Notes: generated by a model from the letters alone, not told the origin. A stretch of DNA of 64,000 nucleotides from Methylomusa anaerophila (GCF_003966895.1 NZ_AP018449.1:2621501-2685500); one strand, 5' to 3'; counted from the first letter of the stretch, positions 8,661 through 20,097 are shown. Made by a program: numbers and translations.

Positions 8661-9537
8661 GGCTGTTGAGTACTTTATCAAGGAAGCCTTGTCTTCTTTG
8701 CGCCGCAATAGCCTGATGAGCATAGCTTCTATTACTACGGTAGCATTGTCGCTCTTGATTTTGGGTATGTTTTTGACCGTGGTTCTTAACTTGAACCATA
8801 TCGCTTCCACTCTTGAAAATCAAGTACAAATTTCCGTATATCTGCAGGACGATTTATCCGATCTGGATATGCGGGAAATCGGTACGCGCATAACAAAGAT
8901 TCCAGGAGTTACACAGGTACTGTTTGTTGATAAAAATGAGGCCATGGCCCGTTTCCAGGAGCGGCTGGGTGAACAGAAGGAATTATTGACTGCCTTGGGA
9001 GAAACCAATCCCCTGCCCAATGCCTTTGAAGTGAAAGTGGACAAGCCGGAGCAGGTCAAGCCGGTAGCCCAAAGCGTTGAACAGCTGGAAGGAGTGGAAA
9101 ATACCAAATTTGGCCAGGCAGTGATCGAGCAGCTTTTTAGCTTGACCCGCATGATCCGTATTTTGGGGCTCATTCTGATTGTATTTTTGGCGCTGGCGGC
9201 GCTGTTCATTATTTCCAACACCATTCGCATAACAGTATTTGCCCGGCGCAAGGAAATCGGCATCATGAAATATGTCGGCGCTACCGACTGGTTTATTCGC
9301 TGGCCTTTCATGATTGAGGGCATGGTTTTAGGGTTTGGCGGGGCGCTCATCGCTGTACTCATCCTGAACCAGACTTACTCCGCCCTAACCGCTAAAGTAT
9401 ATGAGTCGCTGGCTTTTCTGCCGCTTATTCCGAAACAACCTTTTCTTACAAATGTCAGCATCATTTTGCTTGTGACCGGGACTGCTATCGGCGCTTTGGG
9501 GAGTAGTATATCATTACGCCGCTTCATGAGGGTGTAG
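8650..9537 (+). CDS. ftsX: Cell division protein FtsX
   Basis: A 295-residue membrane partner of FtsE. The first membrane segment is at about residues 20-45 and is followed by an extracellular loop of ~130 residues. Three more membrane segments follow, with the FtsX/permease motif ARRKEIGIMKYVGATDWFIRWPF near residue 200. ATG 8650 lies inside the end of ftsE and replaces a longer frame that starts within ftsE. Element A copy 3 follows the stop within about 20 bases. Confidence 0.93.
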   Translation: MKIRAVEYFIKEALSSLRRNSLMSIASITTVALSLLILGMFLTVVLNLNHIASTLENQVQISVYLQDDLSDLDMREIGTRITKIPGVTQVLFVDKNEAMARFQERLGEQKELLTALGETNPLPNAFEVKVDKPEQVKPVAQSVEQLEGVENTKFGQAVIEQLFSLTRMIRILGLILIVFLALAALFIISNTIRITVFARRKEIGIMKYVGATDWFIRWPFMIEGMVLGFGGALIAVLILNQTYSALTAKVYESLAFLPLIPKQPFLTNVSIILLVTGTAIGALGSSISLRRFMRV

Positions 9538-9557
9538 TTTTCGGCTGTTATAGTAGG

Positions 9558-9677
9558 GAACTGCTTATAAACCGTCATCTGCGTCGTTGCTCCTGCGATC
9601 CTCACTCCAGCGTACAACCAGTACGCTTGCGTTCCGGTTCTCGTTGCGCCTAGCAGCTAACGATTTCTAAGCAGTTC
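9558..9677 (+). repeat. Interspersed element A, copy 3 (basic 120-bp form)
   Basis: Same termini and exact 120-bp length as copy 2, central GCGTAC-AACCA-GTACGC. Lies between ftsX and the M23 gene. Confidence 0.92.
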
Positions 9678-9809
9678 GAGGTATTTGTTAGCGGAGCCGA
9701 TTAAAAAAAACGAAGTCTTGGAGCAGGAAGAAAGTAAGTAGTCGTTAAGAAAAGTTCATACTTCAGTTTTTTATAAAAGTTTAAGATTGTCCAGGAGGAG
9801 AAGGTTTCG

Positions 9810-10940
9810 ATGAGACGTTATTTGGCAATTGGTTTGGCTGCGTTGCTGGTGGGGGGAATGGCGAGTCCCCTGGCGCCGGTGGCGGCGGATGAAATCCAGC
9901 AGAAACAGGAGGAATTGCAGGGCATTCAGCAGCAGATGGAAAATGAACAAAATCGCGCCGCCGCGGCTCAGCAACAGGTGGAGAGTGTTTCCGAACAGCT
10001 GAGAGTGATACAGGGCAGCTTGGATGCTACCATCAATGAATACAAAGCTATAATGTCCAAGCTGGAGGCCACTCAGCAGCAAATAGCCGTAAACACTGAG
10101 ATTTTGGCTAAGGTGGAGGCCAGTCTTGCTGAACGCACTAAGATTTTGAACAAACGCATGCGGGATATCTATAAAAACGGTCAGGTAAACTATCTGGATG
10201 TTCTGTTCGGCGCGGTGGATTTTAATGATTTCACGACCCGGGCTGAACTCCTAAAAAGAGTGGTTAATCTGGATATAACGCTGGTTACCAGAGTGAAAGC
10301 CGAGCGCGAACTGGTTCTGCAAAAACGGGCTGAATTGGAACGGGACAAGGCTGCCATTGAGCAATTGAAACAAGAAGCTGCTGCCAAGAAAGCGGTAATT
10401 GAAGCCCGCAAACAGGAACAGGAGAAAGTTTTGGAAACCGCGGTTACCGAGCGGGATGTTGCTAACCAGGCTTATCAGGAACTGCTGGAAACATCCCGGC
10501 AGATTGAAACTATGATCCGTAGAATCCAGGCCGGCAGTAGAGGTCCCAGCGGTGCCACCGGTGCTATGATCTGGCCGGCATCGGGTCCGATTACCTCACC
10601 TTTCGGCTGGCGGACGCATCCTATTTTCGGCACGCAGTTGTACCATACCGGTATTGACATTGGGGCAGACTTTGGTGATGCGGTTGGGGCCGCAGACGGC
10701 GGGGTGGTTATTTATGCCGGCTGGATGGGCGGCTACGGCAATGCGGTAATTATCGACCATGGCAACGGCATATCTACGTTATACGGTCACAACAATGATT
10801 TGGTAGTGGGGGAGGGTACGCGCGTATATAAAGGGCAGACCATTTCCCATGTAGGATCAACCGGCTATTCTACCGGGCCTCATCTTCACTTCGAAGTGCG
10901 TGAAAACGGTACACCCGTGAATCCGCTGGGGTATTTATAA
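9810..10940 (+). CDS. EnvC-like murein hydrolase activator (coiled coil + M23)
   Basis: A 376-residue exported protein. It has a signal peptide (residues 1-27, RRYLAIGLAALLVGGMASPL, cleaved near the VAA-DEIQQ region), a long Gln/Glu-rich coiled coil (about residues 28-230), and a C-terminal LytM/M23 domain. Zinc ligand positions look intact: HTGIDIGADFG and GPHLHFEV. It may therefore be an active endopeptidase rather than only an activator. Position after ftsEX fits the known FtsEX-EnvC or FtsEX-CwlO type of partnership. ATG 9810 follows CAGGAGGAG. Confidence 0.9.
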   Translation: MRRYLAIGLAALLVGGMASPLAPVAADEIQQKQEELQGIQQQMENEQNRAAAAQQQVESVSEQLRVIQGSLDATINEYKAIMSKLEATQQQIAVNTEILAKVEASLAERTKILNKRMRDIYKNGQVNYLDVLFGAVDFNDFTTRAELLKRVVNLDITLVTRVKAERELVLQKRAELERDKAAIEQLKQEAAAKKAVIEARKQEQEKVLETAVTERDVANQAYQELLETSRQIETMIRRIQAGSRGPSGATGAMIWPASGPITSPFGWRTHPIFGTQLYHTGIDIGADFGDAVGAADGGVVIYAGWMGGYGNAVIIDHGNGISTLYGHNNDLVVGEGTRVYKGQTISHVGSTGYSTGPHLHFEVRENGTPVNPLGYL

Positions 10941-11056
10941 ATTTTTAATAATCTGTTGACGTAGAATATTATCCCGGTTTTTTACATATAGTTAAAGTAG
11001 TTTTTTGCTCCGCCACCAACGTAAAGGGGCGGTAAGAAGCGAGAGAGGTGTGTTTA

Positions 11057-12202
11057 TTGAGTCGCCGTAAGATTATAATCGGAGCTGTTTTGCTGGTCCT
11101 TTTTACATTTGTCGCGACATCAGGCGCGTTTTTATACATGCTGCATATTAACTCCACGGACATTGCCGGCACTCTGAAACTATTCCGGGTCATCCAGTTA
11201 ATTAAATCACGGTATGTGGAAGAAGTGCCTTCTGATGCTCTGTTGGCCGGGGCCATTAAAGGTATGGTCAATTCTTTGGGCGATCCTCACTCCATATACT
11301 TGGACCCGAAGATGTATAAAGAATTTATGATTGAAACGGAAGGGTCGTTCGGAGGAGTAGGCATTGTTATCGGTATCAAAGATAAAATGTTGACGGTGGT
11401 GGCACCTATTGAAGGGACGCCCGGGGATAAAGCCGGCATCAAGAGCGGGGATCAGATTCTCAAAATTGATGGGCTTGACACCAAAGACATGGCTCTTGAC
11501 GAGGCAGTGAGCAAGATCCGGGGACCGGAAGGCAGTCATGTTACTCTTAGTATTTTGCGGTCCGGGCAGGATGCCAAAGAATACACTTTGACCCGTTCGA
11601 ATATCCAAATCAAGACTGTCACCGGTAAAATGCTTGAAAACGATATCGGCTATGTCCGGCTGTCCATGTTCAATGAAAATACCGGCAGCGATATTGGTAA
11701 GAAGCTGCAGGAACTGGAAAAGCAGGGAATGAAAGCTGTTATCCTGGACCTCAGGGATAACCCCGGCGGTCTGTTGGAAGAGAGTGTGAAAGTAGCCGGC
11801 AATTTTGTTCCTAAAGGGCCGGTGGTATCCGTGGTAACAAAAGACGGTACCCGGGAAACCCACTCTTCCAATTTGGCTGCTCCCAAGTATCCGCTGGTCA
11901 TACTGGTTAACGGCGGCAGCGCCAGTGCTTCGGAGATTGTAGCCGGAGCAGTGCAGGACACGGGGGCCGGAACATTGATTGGCACTAAGACCTTTGGCAA
12001 GGGATCGGTGCAGACGATTATACGCTTGGACGGTGGTTCAGCCATGAAGCTTACCATTGCTAAATACCTTACTCCCAACGACCGTTCCATTAACGGCGTT
12101 GGTATTGAACCGGACATTAAGGTTGAAATGCCTGATTTTAAGGAAAACGGCAAGGATCTGCAGTTGGAAAAAGCCATCGAAGTTTTGAAAGGAAAACTAT
12201 AA
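11057..12202 (+). CDS. S41 family C-terminal processing peptidase (CtpA/B type), copy 1
   Basis: A 381-residue exported serine protease. It has an N-terminal membrane anchor (residues 7-27), a PDZ domain (about 95-175), and the S41 catalytic core. The nucleophile Ser is in NGGSASASEIVAGA (near residue 297) and the Lys in GTKTFGKGSVQ (near residue 320). TTG 11057 is chosen because GAGAGGTG lies 8 nt upstream; GTG 11048 is too close to it. The next gene but one to the right (15772) is a close paralogue. In Bacillus the ctpB-minJ order sits here too, where CtpB acts in sporulation signalling. Confidence 0.88.
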   Translation: MSRRKIIIGAVLLVLFTFVATSGAFLYMLHINSTDIAGTLKLFRVIQLIKSRYVEEVPSDALLAGAIKGMVNSLGDPHSIYLDPKMYKEFMIETEGSFGGVGIVIGIKDKMLTVVAPIEGTPGDKAGIKSGDQILKIDGLDTKDMALDEAVSKIRGPEGSHVTLSILRSGQDAKEYTLTRSNIQIKTVTGKMLENDIGYVRLSMFNENTGSDIGKKLQELEKQGMKAVILDLRDNPGGLLEESVKVAGNFVPKGPVVSVVTKDGTRETHSSNLAAPKYPLVILVNGGSASASEIVAGAVQDTGAGTLIGTKTFGKGSVQTIIRLDGGSAMKLTIAKYLTPNDRSINGVGIEPDIKVEMPDFKENGKDLQLEKAIEVLKGKL

Positions 12203-12215
12203 ACTAGTTTGTGTA

Positions 12216-12246
12216 AGGCCGGTTCGAAGCGGACCGGCCTTTTTGT
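12216..12246 (+). terminator. Rho-independent terminator after S41 copy 1
   Basis: AGGCCGGTTC and GGACCGGCCT form a strong stem followed by TTTTTGTTT. Confidence 0.85.
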
Positions 12247-12375
12247 TTCTATCGCGTTAAAGAATCGACATCTTCTTATCATCTTAACTTGTTTGTAATT
12301 TACTTACAGGTATGGTACTATTGTGTCGGACCTATGTTTGCCTTAGGAAAATCCATGACTCGCAGAGGTGAAAGC

Positions 12376-13635
12376 GTGATTACAGGAATTACCGCCTTTC
12401 CCTGGCCGAATATACTGCTGCTGATTATCGACCGGGCTTTGTCGGTTTTGCAGCAACCCATATTTTGGGTGATACTGGCCTTGGTAGGCTGGCAATACCG
12501 GCAGATGCGGCAAAGTCAGCAGAAAATGTTCGGCGTTTATTCCTATAGCCTGGTACGGCAAGTGCTGCTTGCCGGATTTTATGGACTGCTTGGCGGTATT
12601 GTCGGTAGTTTTTTGCTGACTGTTGCCGGTGTCACCCTCAACAAATTGGGTCTTAACTATATTTGGCCTGTGGCACTGGCGCTGATGCTCATCAACATGC
12701 GGTTTTTATGTTTTGCTTACGCCGGGGGCTTAGTCGCCCTGGCCAATATTCTGTTTGGCTGGCCGGACGTCAATGTGCCGCAGGTATTAGGGCTGGTAGC
12801 CGTTCTCCATATTACCGAGAGCGTGCTGATTGCTGTTAGCGGCGGTTACAGTGCCGTGCCGCTGATTGTAAAACGGCAGGATGGCCGGATTGTGGGCGCT
12901 TTCAGCCTGCAGAACTTTTGGCCTTTGCCTTTGGCCCTCCTGGCTGTTATTTCTATTCCGGCGGATAGTGCGTCGGAAGGACTCCTTTATATGCCGGAAT
13001 GGTGGCCGCTTATTCCGCTGGGGGTGGAACCGCCGGCTGGCGAAAGCCTGATTTATGCCATGCTGCCGGTGGTAGCCGCCCTGGGCTATACCGATATTGC
13101 CGTGTCCAGCCTGCCCGGTGAGAGACGGCGGCGATCGGCATTACACCTGGCGCTCTATAGTGTTTTATTGCTGATATTGGCCATATTATCCGCCCAGTAT
13201 TCTTGGCTCAAGGTTTTGGCCGCCCTGTTGTCGCCTTTAGGTCACGAGGCGCTGATTCAGCTTGACAACCGGCGGGAATTGACGCAGCGCCCTTATTTCA
13301 TCCCGCCTGACCACGGGGTTAAAATTCTTAATGCTATTCCGGATACCCCGGCCGGAAAAATATTAAAACCGGGAGATATTCTTCTCAGTCTGGATGGAAT
13401 AACGATAAACAGCCGCTATGACTTGGCGGCTGCCATCAGTTATGCGCCGGCGGAATTCACTGTGGAATTTGAACGGAAAGGTCTAAGGCACAGCCGGCAA
13501 GTCAAATTCAAAAACGGCGAGAGAAAGCTGGGCGTTATTCTGGTCCCTGACGGGGATGAATCCTATTATGTCGAAATGAAAAGCGAAAGATTCGGTTTGC
13601 TTGACTGGATTAAACGGAAATTACCCAAAAGATAA
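12376..13635 (+). CDS. MinJ-like multi-pass membrane protein with C-terminal PDZ domain
   Basis: A 419-residue protein with roughly eight hydrophobic segments in the first ~310 residues, then a PDZ domain (GVKILNAIPDTPAGKILKPG...ILLSLDGITINS) to about residue 400. The architecture and the place after ctpB and before uvrBA match Bacillus minJ, which links DivIVA to MinD at cell poles. I therefore call it MinJ-like, without certainty of orthology. The GTG start at 12376 is supported by AGAGGTG at 12364-12370; longer upstream frames lack a ribosome site. Confidence 0.7.
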   Translation: MITGITAFPWPNILLLIIDRALSVLQQPIFWVILALVGWQYRQMRQSQQKMFGVYSYSLVRQVLLAGFYGLLGGIVGSFLLTVAGVTLNKLGLNYIWPVALALMLINMRFLCFAYAGGLVALANILFGWPDVNVPQVLGLVAVLHITESVLIAVSGGYSAVPLIVKRQDGRIVGAFSLQNFWPLPLALLAVISIPADSASEGLLYMPEWWPLIPLGVEPPAGESLIYAMLPVVAALGYTDIAVSSLPGERRRRSALHLALYSVLLLILAILSAQYSWLKVLAALLSPLGHEALIQLDNRRELTQRPYFIPPDHGVKILNAIPDTPAGKILKPGDILLSLDGITINSRYDLAAAISYAPAEFTVEFERKGLRHSRQVKFKNGERKLGVILVPDGDESYYVEMKSERFGLLDWIKRKLPKR

Positions 13636-13671
13636 AGAAGACTGTTCAACCGTCTTAGAGGTGATAATAGA

Positions 13672-15747
13672 ATGGCGACTGTTCCCAAACTGGCAACCAA
13701 TCACAATGAGGGCGGAATTCCGTTTACCGTGGAAGCCCCCTTTATTCCTACCGGTGATCAGCCGGCGGCCATTGCCAAGCTGGCGGACGGCGTATGCAGC
13801 GGGGACAAGGCTCAGGTACTGTTGGGAGCTACCGGCACCGGCAAGACATTTACCATTGCGAAAGTAATCGAGGCAGTTCAGAAACCAACCCTGGTTATCG
13901 CTCACAATAAGACCCTGGCTGCTCAATTAGCCAGCGAGTTTAAAGAGTTTTTTCCCCATAACGCCGTAGAATATTTTGTCAGCTACTATGACTATTATCA
14001 GCCGGAAGCTTATATCGCTCAGACTGATACCTATATTGAAAAAGACGCTTCGATTAATGATGAGATTGATAAACTGCGACACTCGGCTACCAGTTCCCTG
14101 TTCGAGCGGCGGGACGTTATAATCGTGGCCAGTGTATCCTGTATTTACGGTTTAGGTTCGCCGGAAGACTACCGGGATTTAATGTTATCCTTGCGACAAG
14201 GACAAGTCAAGGACCGGGATGATATCCTGCGTAAGCTGGTGGACATTCAATACGAGCGCAACGATATAAATTTTACCCGCGGTAAGTTCCGGGTACGGGG
14301 CGATATAGTTGAAATTTTTCCCGCCGGTTACGGGGAAAAAGCGCTGCGGATCGAACTTTTCGGCGACGAGGTGGAACGCATCCTGGAGGTGGACACCATG
14401 ACCGGGGAGATACTGGCTGAGCGTAAGCATATCGCTATCTATCCCGCTTCCCACTATGTCACTTCGCGGGAGAACATGCTGCGGGCCATCCGGGACATCG
14501 AGGCCGAGCTTGAACAGCAACTGGCTTTTCTAAAGTCGGCGGGCAAGCTCTTAGAGGCTCAGCGGCTGGAGCAGCGCACCAATTATGACCTGGAAATGAT
14601 GCTGGAGATGGGATATTGCTCCGGGATCGAAAACTATTCCCGGCATCTGACCAATCGCCGGCCGGGAGAATCTCCCTACACGCTGGTGGATTATTTCCCC
14701 CAGGACTTTTTGATTGTGATTGACGAATCCCATGCGACCCTGCCCCAACTGCGGGCGATGCAGGCCGGGGACCGGTCGCGGAAAGAGTCCCTGGTGGCAA
14801 ATGGTTTCCGGCTGCCTTCCGCTTTTGACAATCGCCCGCTCACCTTCAATGAGTTTGAGCAGCGAATTAATCAAATTATTTATGTTTCGGCCACCCCGGC
14901 GGCCTATGAGCTGAAAGCCGCCAAACAAGTGGCGGAACAGATTATACGTCCTACCGGGCTGGTGGATCCGGTCATTGATGTTCGGCCTATTGCCGGACAG
15001 ATGGATGATCTATGGGCTGAAATCAAAGCCAGGACTGCTGCCAATGAGCGGGTGCTGGTGACTACCCTGACCAAAAAGATGGCGGAAAACCTTACTGAAT
15101 ATCTGAAAAACATGGGTATTAAAGTCCGCTACCTGCATTCGGATATTGCCACTATTGAACGGGTCGAGATAATTCGGGATCTCAGGGCCGGTGAGTTTGA
15201 TGTTCTGGTGGGCATAAATTTACTCCGGGAGGGCCTTGACCTGCCGGAGGTATCATTAGTCGTTATATTGGATGCCGACAAGGAAGGCTTTTTGCGTTCG
15301 GAGACCTCTCTGATTCAGACTATCGGCCGGGCGGCCCGGAATGCTCACGGCAAGGTTGTCATGTACGCCGATACCATTACCGAATCCATGGGGCAGGCTA
15401 TTGGCGAGACTGAGCGCCGGCGGATGATTCAGACAGAGTACAACACCAGACACGGCATTACTCCGAGAACCATTGAGAAACGGGTAAAAGAACTTATTGA
15501 AACCACCAAGGTGGCTGAAACCGGTGTTGAATACAAAACTGACCGTATCGGCAGCATGAACCGCACCGAAATGCTGGAACTGGCGGCCAACTTGGAGAAA
15601 GAGATGCGGCAGGCTTCTAAGCTGCTTGAGTTTGAACGGGCCGCCGAACTCAGGGATATGATAATAGAACTTAAGCAAAAAGCAGGAGAACCCGCGCCGA
15701 AGCCGAAAACATCTTTAAGTAAGACTGCCCGCCACCGAAAAAAGTGA
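13672..15747 (+). CDS. uvrB: Excinuclease ABC subunit B
   Basis: A 691-residue UvrB, the DNA-damage-verifying helicase-like subunit of nucleotide excision repair. The Walker A motif GATGTGKT is near residue 52, the beta-hairpin region [24 protein letters not shown] near 100, the DESH box near 345, and a C-terminal UVR motif ([22 protein letters not shown]) near 640-662. The N-terminus is about 20 residues longer than usual, and a later start cannot be excluded. uvrA follows after the second S41 gene. Confidence 0.96.
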   Translation: MATVPKLATNHNEGGIPFTVEAPFIPTGDQPAAIAKLADGVCSGDKAQVLLGATGTGKTFTIAKVIEAVQKPTLVIAHNKTLAAQLASEFKEFFPHNAVEYFVSYYDYYQPEAYIAQTDTYIEKDASINDEIDKLRHSATSSLFERRDVIIVASVSCIYGLGSPEDYRDLMLSLRQGQVKDRDDILRKLVDIQYERNDINFTRGKFRVRGDIVEIFPAGYGEKALRIELFGDEVERILEVDTMTGEILAERKHIAIYPASHYVTSRENMLRAIRDIEAELEQQLAFLKSAGKLLEAQRLEQRTNYDLEMMLEMGYCSGIENYSRHLTNRRPGESPYTLVDYFPQDFLIVIDESHATLPQLRAMQAGDRSRKESLVANGFRLPSAFDNRPLTFNEFEQRINQIIYVSATPAAYELKAAKQVAEQIIRPTGLVDPVIDVRPIAGQMDDLWAEIKARTAANERVLVTTLTKKMAENLTEYLKNMGIKVRYLHSDIATIERVEIIRDLRAGEFDVLVGINLLREGLDLPEVSLVVILDADKEGFLRSETSLIQTIGRAARNAHGKVVMYADTITESMGQAIGETERRRMIQTEYNTRHGITPRTIEKRVKELIETTKVAETGVEYKTDRIGSMNRTEMLELAANLEKEMRQASKLLEFERAAELRDMIIELKQKAGEPAPKPKTSLSKTARHRKK

Positions 15748-15771
15748 ACTAAAGATAGAGGAGGAAGATTT

Positions 15772-17067
15772 ATGCGACTCATCAAGAACATCAAATTGAA
15801 ACTTATTATAGTTAGCATTCTCGCGGTCAGCATGGCCTTTGGCGGGTCATCCCTGACGGCGCACCAGCCGGTTGCGGCCGTCGGACATGAATGGCTCACG
15901 GCGGCTGCCGCCCGGAGTGACGTTCCTGTTTCCGCTGCTCCAGTCATTATTAGCGGCAAACAGGATATAGTCAAGTCCTACTCCATTAATGAAATTAACC
16001 GGTACTTGTCGCAGATGGATTCGACGGATATTGCCGCTACCGTAAAACTTTTCCGGGCCATTGAACTGGTAAAATCCAGGTATGTGGGAGAAACGGCTAC
16101 CGATACTCTAATGTCCGGCGCCGTTAAAGGCATGGTCAATTCATTAGGCGATCCTTATTCCTTGTACATGGACCCCAAGATGTATAAAGAATTTACCATT
16201 GGGACGAAAGGGTCATTTGGCGGCGTAGGCATCATACTCGGCGTCAAGGACCAATTGCTGACGGTTGTGGCCCCCATTGAGGGAACGCCGGGAGAACAGG
16301 CCGGTATTTTGAGCGGGGACCGGATTGTTAAGGTTGACGGCCGGGATACCAAAGACATGGCACTTGACGAAGCGGTGAATTTGATTCGCGGTCCGGAGGG
16401 CAGCGAAGTAACCTTAACCATCAGCCGCGCCGGACAGGACTTAAGAGATTTCACCCTGGTCCGTTCCAATATCCAGCTTAAGACCGTTGACGGCAAAATG
16501 ATGGAAAGCGATATCGGCTATATCCGCCTGTCCATGTTCAATGAAAATACCGGCGACGACCTTTTCAAGAAACTGCAGGAACTGGAAGGGCAAGGTATGA
16601 AGGCGGTTATTCTGGATCTTAGAAACAATCCGGGCGGGCTGCTGGAAGAAAGCGTAAAAGTAGCCAACAATTTTGTCCCGAAAGGTCCGGTGGTTTCCGT
16701 CGTTGCTAAAGACGGAAGCAGGCAAACCTTTTCCTCTAATCTGGAAACACCTAAGTTTCCATTGGTTGTCCTGGTTAACGGCGGCAGCGCCAGCGCTTCA
16801 GAAATCGTAGCAGGCGCAGTGCAGGATACCGGCGCAGGAAAACTGATCGGTACCAAGACCTTTGGCAAGGGGTCGGTACAGACGCTATTGCCGTTAGGCG
16901 GCGATTCCGCTATTAAACTTACCATTGCCAAGTACTTTACTCCCCGGGACCGTTCCATAAACGGCGTGGGGATTGAGCCGGATATCATAGTTGAGATGCC
17001 TGACTTTAAAGAAAACGGCAAAGACCTGCAACTGGAAAAAGCTATTGAGGTTTTAAAAGGGAATTGA
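15772..17067 (+). CDS. S41 family C-terminal processing peptidase, copy 2
   Basis: A 431-residue paralogue of the gene at 11057. It has a longer N-terminal region: signal peptide (residues 8-30) plus a linker of about 50 residues before the shared sequence. From about residue 80 onwards the two proteins align without large gaps and are mostly identical, including NGGSASASEIVAGA and GTKTFGKGSVQ. The tandem pair interrupted by minJ-like and uvrB suggests a local duplication. ATG 15772 follows GAGGAGG. Confidence 0.88.
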   Translation: MRLIKNIKLKLIIVSILAVSMAFGGSSLTAHQPVAAVGHEWLTAAAARSDVPVSAAPVIISGKQDIVKSYSINEINRYLSQMDSTDIAATVKLFRAIELVKSRYVGETATDTLMSGAVKGMVNSLGDPYSLYMDPKMYKEFTIGTKGSFGGVGIILGVKDQLLTVVAPIEGTPGEQAGILSGDRIVKVDGRDTKDMALDEAVNLIRGPEGSEVTLTISRAGQDLRDFTLVRSNIQLKTVDGKMMESDIGYIRLSMFNENTGDDLFKKLQELEGQGMKAVILDLRNNPGGLLEESVKVANNFVPKGPVVSVVAKDGSRQTFSSNLETPKFPLVVLVNGGSASASEIVAGAVQDTGAGKLIGTKTFGKGSVQTLLPLGGDSAIKLTIAKYFTPRDRSINGVGIEPDIIVEMPDFKENGKDLQLEKAIEVLKGN

Positions 17068-17102
17068 CTTAACTGAATATTAATTTACTTGCCAATATAA
17101 AA

Positions 17103-17134
17103 GCATAGGGGCGCTTGGTAAAGCGCTCCTGTGC
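17103..17134 (+). terminator. Hairpin between S41 copy 2 and uvrA
   Basis: GCATAGGGGCGCTT pairs with AAGCGCTCCTGTGC around GGTA, using G-T pairs. There is no T-run behind it, so it may be an attenuator or RNA-stability hairpin rather than a full terminator. Confidence 0.45.
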
Positions 17135-17171
17135 TAATATGCTTGATCTAGAAAAATGAAAGGGAAGCATC

Positions 17172-20015
17172 GTGAAAGAACAGATTGTCATCAAAGGGGC
17201 CAGACAGCATAACCTGAAAAATATAGATGTCATCATACCCCGCGACCAATTGGTTGTTATCACCGGCCTCAGCGGCTCCGGCAAGTCCTCGTTAGCCTTT
17301 GACACCATCTACGCTGAAGGACAGCGGCGGTACGTGGAGTCCCTGTCGGCTTACGCCCGTCAATTTCTTGGTCAAATGGACAAACCGGACGTGGATTATA
17401 TCGAAGGCCTGTCACCGGCTATTTCTATTGACCAAAAGACCACCAGCCGCAATCCCCGTTCGACTGTCGGCACGGTAACGGAAATTTACGACTACCTGCG
17501 TCTTTTGTTCGCCCGGGCGGGACGGCCGTACTGTCCTAAATGCAACAAGCCCATCAGCCAGCAAACAGTGGACCAAATAGTAGACCAGCTGATTGCTTTA
17601 GGGGAAGGGGCCCGGCTGACCATTATGGCGCCGGTGGTACGGGGAAAAAAGGGCGAGCATCAAAAAATAGTGGAAGATATCCGTAAGCAGGGTTTTGTGC
17701 GGTTGCGCGTTGATGGTGAAATCCGGGATGTCACCGAGGCGCTTAATCTGGAAAAAAATAAAAAACATACCCTTGAGGTGGTTGTTGACCGGATTGTTGT
17801 GCGGGAAGGGGTCCAAACCCGTCTGGCAGACTCTTTGGAAACGGCGCTTGATCTGGGCGGCGGTGTCGTGAACGTCGCCGCCGCCGGGACTGGCGAACTG
17901 ACATTCAGCCAAAATTTTGCTTGTGTCGACTGCGGCATCAGTCTGCCCGAGATTGCCCCCAGGATGTTTTCCTTCAACAGTCCTTTTGGCGCTTGTCCCG
18001 AATGTACCGGCCTCGGCAACAACCTGGAGATTGATCCGGCTTTAGTAATACCTGATCCTTCCAAATCTTTGCTTGACGGAGCTGTTGCTCCCTTCAGCAA
18101 AAGCAGCGCTTCCTATTTTATGAATCAATTGGAAGCAGTGGTGGAGCATTATGGCCACTCTGTCTACGACACCTGGGAGCAACTGCCTGATAATCTGAAA
18201 GAGGTAATTCTGTGGGGAGCGGGTCCCGACAAGTTCACCTTCCACTATGAAAACATGTATGGCGAGCATAAGACTTACTACACCACATACGAAGGCGTTA
18301 TTCCCATCCTCAGCCGGCGGCACCGGGAATCTACCTCAGACTATGCCCGGGAAGAAATTGAAGAATATATGAGCTCCAAACCCTGTCCGGCCTGCAGGGG
18401 GGCCCGTTTAAAGCTTGAGGCGCTGGCTATCAGGGTAGGGGGAAAAAACATCTATGAAATAACCCGGTTTACAGTGGCTGACTGTCAGAAATTCTTTGCC
18501 GGTTTGGAACTGACCGCCAGAGAGACGGCAATTGCCAATCAGATATTGAAAGAGATCAATGCCCGTTTGGGATTTTTACTGAACGTGGGCTTAGACTACC
18601 TGACCCTTGACCGGGCAGCCGGCACTTTATCCGGCGGCGAGGCCCAGCGTATCCGGCTGGCTACTCAAATCGGTTCGGGGCTGGTGGGAGTGCTCTACAT
18701 TTTGGATGAGCCCAGCATCGGCCTTCACCAGCGGGACAACAACCGTCTCTTAGCTACCTTGAAGCACCTGCGGGACTTGGGCAATACGCTGCTGGTGGTG
18801 GAGCATGACGAAGACACCATGTACGCCGCCGACCATATCATTGATATTGGTCCGGCTGCCGGACTACATGGCGGCGTAGTAGTGGCGCAAGGCGACATTG
18901 AGACGATCAAGGCCACTGAGCAGTCAATAACCGGTCAATACTTAAGCGGCAAGAAATACATTGCTATCCCCGCCACGCGGCGTCAGTCCAACGGTAAGTG
19001 GCTGGAGGTGGTGGGGGCCAGGGAAAACAACTTAAAAAATCTCAATGTCCGTTTTCCGCTGGGAGTTTTTACCGCCGTTACCGGGGTATCCGGTTCCGGC
19101 AAAAGTACCCTGGTCAACGAAATACTGTATAAAGGGCTGGCCAGCCAGTTGTACCGCGGCAGTCACAACCGTCCCGGCGTCCATGACGAAATCCGGGGAG
19201 TGGAATATATCGACAAAATTATTGATATTGATCAATCACCCATTGGCCGTACCCCCCGTTCCAATCCGGCAACTTATACCAGCTTGTTCGACTCCATTCG
19301 CGAGGTATTCAGCCAGACGCCGGAAGCCAAAATGCGCGGTTACCGGCCGGGACGTTTCAGCTTTAACGTCAAGGGGGGGCGCTGTGAAGCCTGCCGGGGC
19401 GACGGTATTATCAAAATTGAAATGCATTTTTTACCTGATGTTTACGTTCCTTGCGAAGTCTGCAAAGGCGCCCGCTACAACCGGGAGACGCTGGAAATTC
19501 ATTACAAGGGAAAAAATATTGCCCAGGTGCTGGATATGATTGTGGATGAGGCGGTGGAGTTTTTTCGCAATATCCCCAAAATACACCGGAAGCTACAAAT
19601 CATGCAGGACGTGGGTTTGGGATATATGAAGCTGGGACAGCCGGCAACTACGCTGTCGGGCGGTGAAGCGCAGCGGATAAAACTGGCTGCCGAACTGGCC
19701 CGGCGCAGTACCGGCAAGACTCTCTATATTCTGGACGAACCGACTACCGGCCTCCATACCGCCGATATCCACCGCCTGCTGGAGGTCTTACAGCGCCTGG
19801 TGGATGGCGGTGATACGGTAGTTGTCATCGAGCACAATCTGGATGTCATCAAAACAGCCGATTACATCATTGATCTGGGGCCGGAGGGCGGTTACCGGGG
19901 CGGCGACATTGTCGCCCAGGGTACGCCGGAAGAGATAGCAGCCGTTCCTGTATCTTACACCGGCATGTTCTTAAAACCGGTGCTTGAACGCCGGCTGCAG
20001 AAAGGACCTGTTTAA
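17172..20015 (+). CDS. uvrA: Excinuclease ABC subunit A
   Basis: A 947-residue ABC-type damage sensor of nucleotide excision repair. Two ATPase halves are visible: [14 protein letters not shown] near residue 31 and [13 protein letters not shown] near residue 640, with signatures [12 protein letters not shown] and [12 protein letters not shown]. The zinc modules CVDCG...CPECTG and CEACRGDG...[10 protein letters not shown] are intact. Starts at GTG 17172 after AAAGGGAAG. Length is normal for the family. A bidirectional-looking terminator separates it from the convergent toxin-antitoxin pair. Confidence 0.97.
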   Translation: MKEQIVIKGARQHNLKNIDVIIPRDQLVVITGLSGSGKSSLAFDTIYAEGQRRYVESLSAYARQFLGQMDKPDVDYIEGLSPAISIDQKTTSRNPRSTVGTVTEIYDYLRLLFARAGRPYCPKCNKPISQQTVDQIVDQLIALGEGARLTIMAPVVRGKKGEHQKIVEDIRKQGFVRLRVDGEIRDVTEALNLEKNKKHTLEVVVDRIVVREGVQTRLADSLETALDLGGGVVNVAAAGTGELTFSQNFACVDCGISLPEIAPRMFSFNSPFGACPECTGLGNNLEIDPALVIPDPSKSLLDGAVAPFSKSSASYFMNQLEAVVEHYGHSVYDTWEQLPDNLKEVILWGAGPDKFTFHYENMYGEHKTYYTTYEGVIPILSRRHRESTSDYAREEIEEYMSSKPCPACRGARLKLEALAIRVGGKNIYEITRFTVADCQKFFAGLELTARETAIANQILKEINARLGFLLNVGLDYLTLDRAAGTLSGGEAQRIRLATQIGSGLVGVLYILDEPSIGLHQRDNNRLLATLKHLRDLGNTLLVVEHDEDTMYAADHIIDIGPAAGLHGGVVVAQGDIETIKATEQSITGQYLSGKKYIAIPATRRQSNGKWLEVVGARENNLKNLNVRFPLGVFTAVTGVSGSGKSTLVNEILYKGLASQLYRGSHNRPGVHDEIRGVEYIDKIIDIDQSPIGRTPRSNPATYTSLFDSIREVFSQTPEAKMRGYRPGRFSFNVKGGRCEACRGDGIIKIEMHFLPDVYVPCEVCKGARYNRETLEIHYKGKNIAQVLDMIVDEAVEFFRNIPKIHRKLQIMQDVGLGYMKLGQPATTLSGGEAQRIKLAAELARRSTGKTLYILDEPTTGLHTADIHRLLEVLQRLVDGGDTVVVIEHNLDVIKTADYIIDLGPEGGYRGGDIVAQGTPEEIAAVPVSYTGMFLKPVLERRLQKGPV

Positions 20016-20097
20016 GCGCAGAGGGCACTCTGCATCCTTCTAGTGGTCTGTATCATGAGTTGCACGCTACTTCTTTGATAGGAGCGAGATCATGAAT

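Noticed and set aside
13601..13867. 88-residue frame across the minJ-like/uvrB junction
   Set aside because: Overlaps the certain uvrB start in another frame and has no ribosome site of its own.
20040..20052. Left-end match to element B (CTAGTGGTCTGTA)
   Set aside because: Only 13 bases match and no right end is found, so it is not called as a copy.
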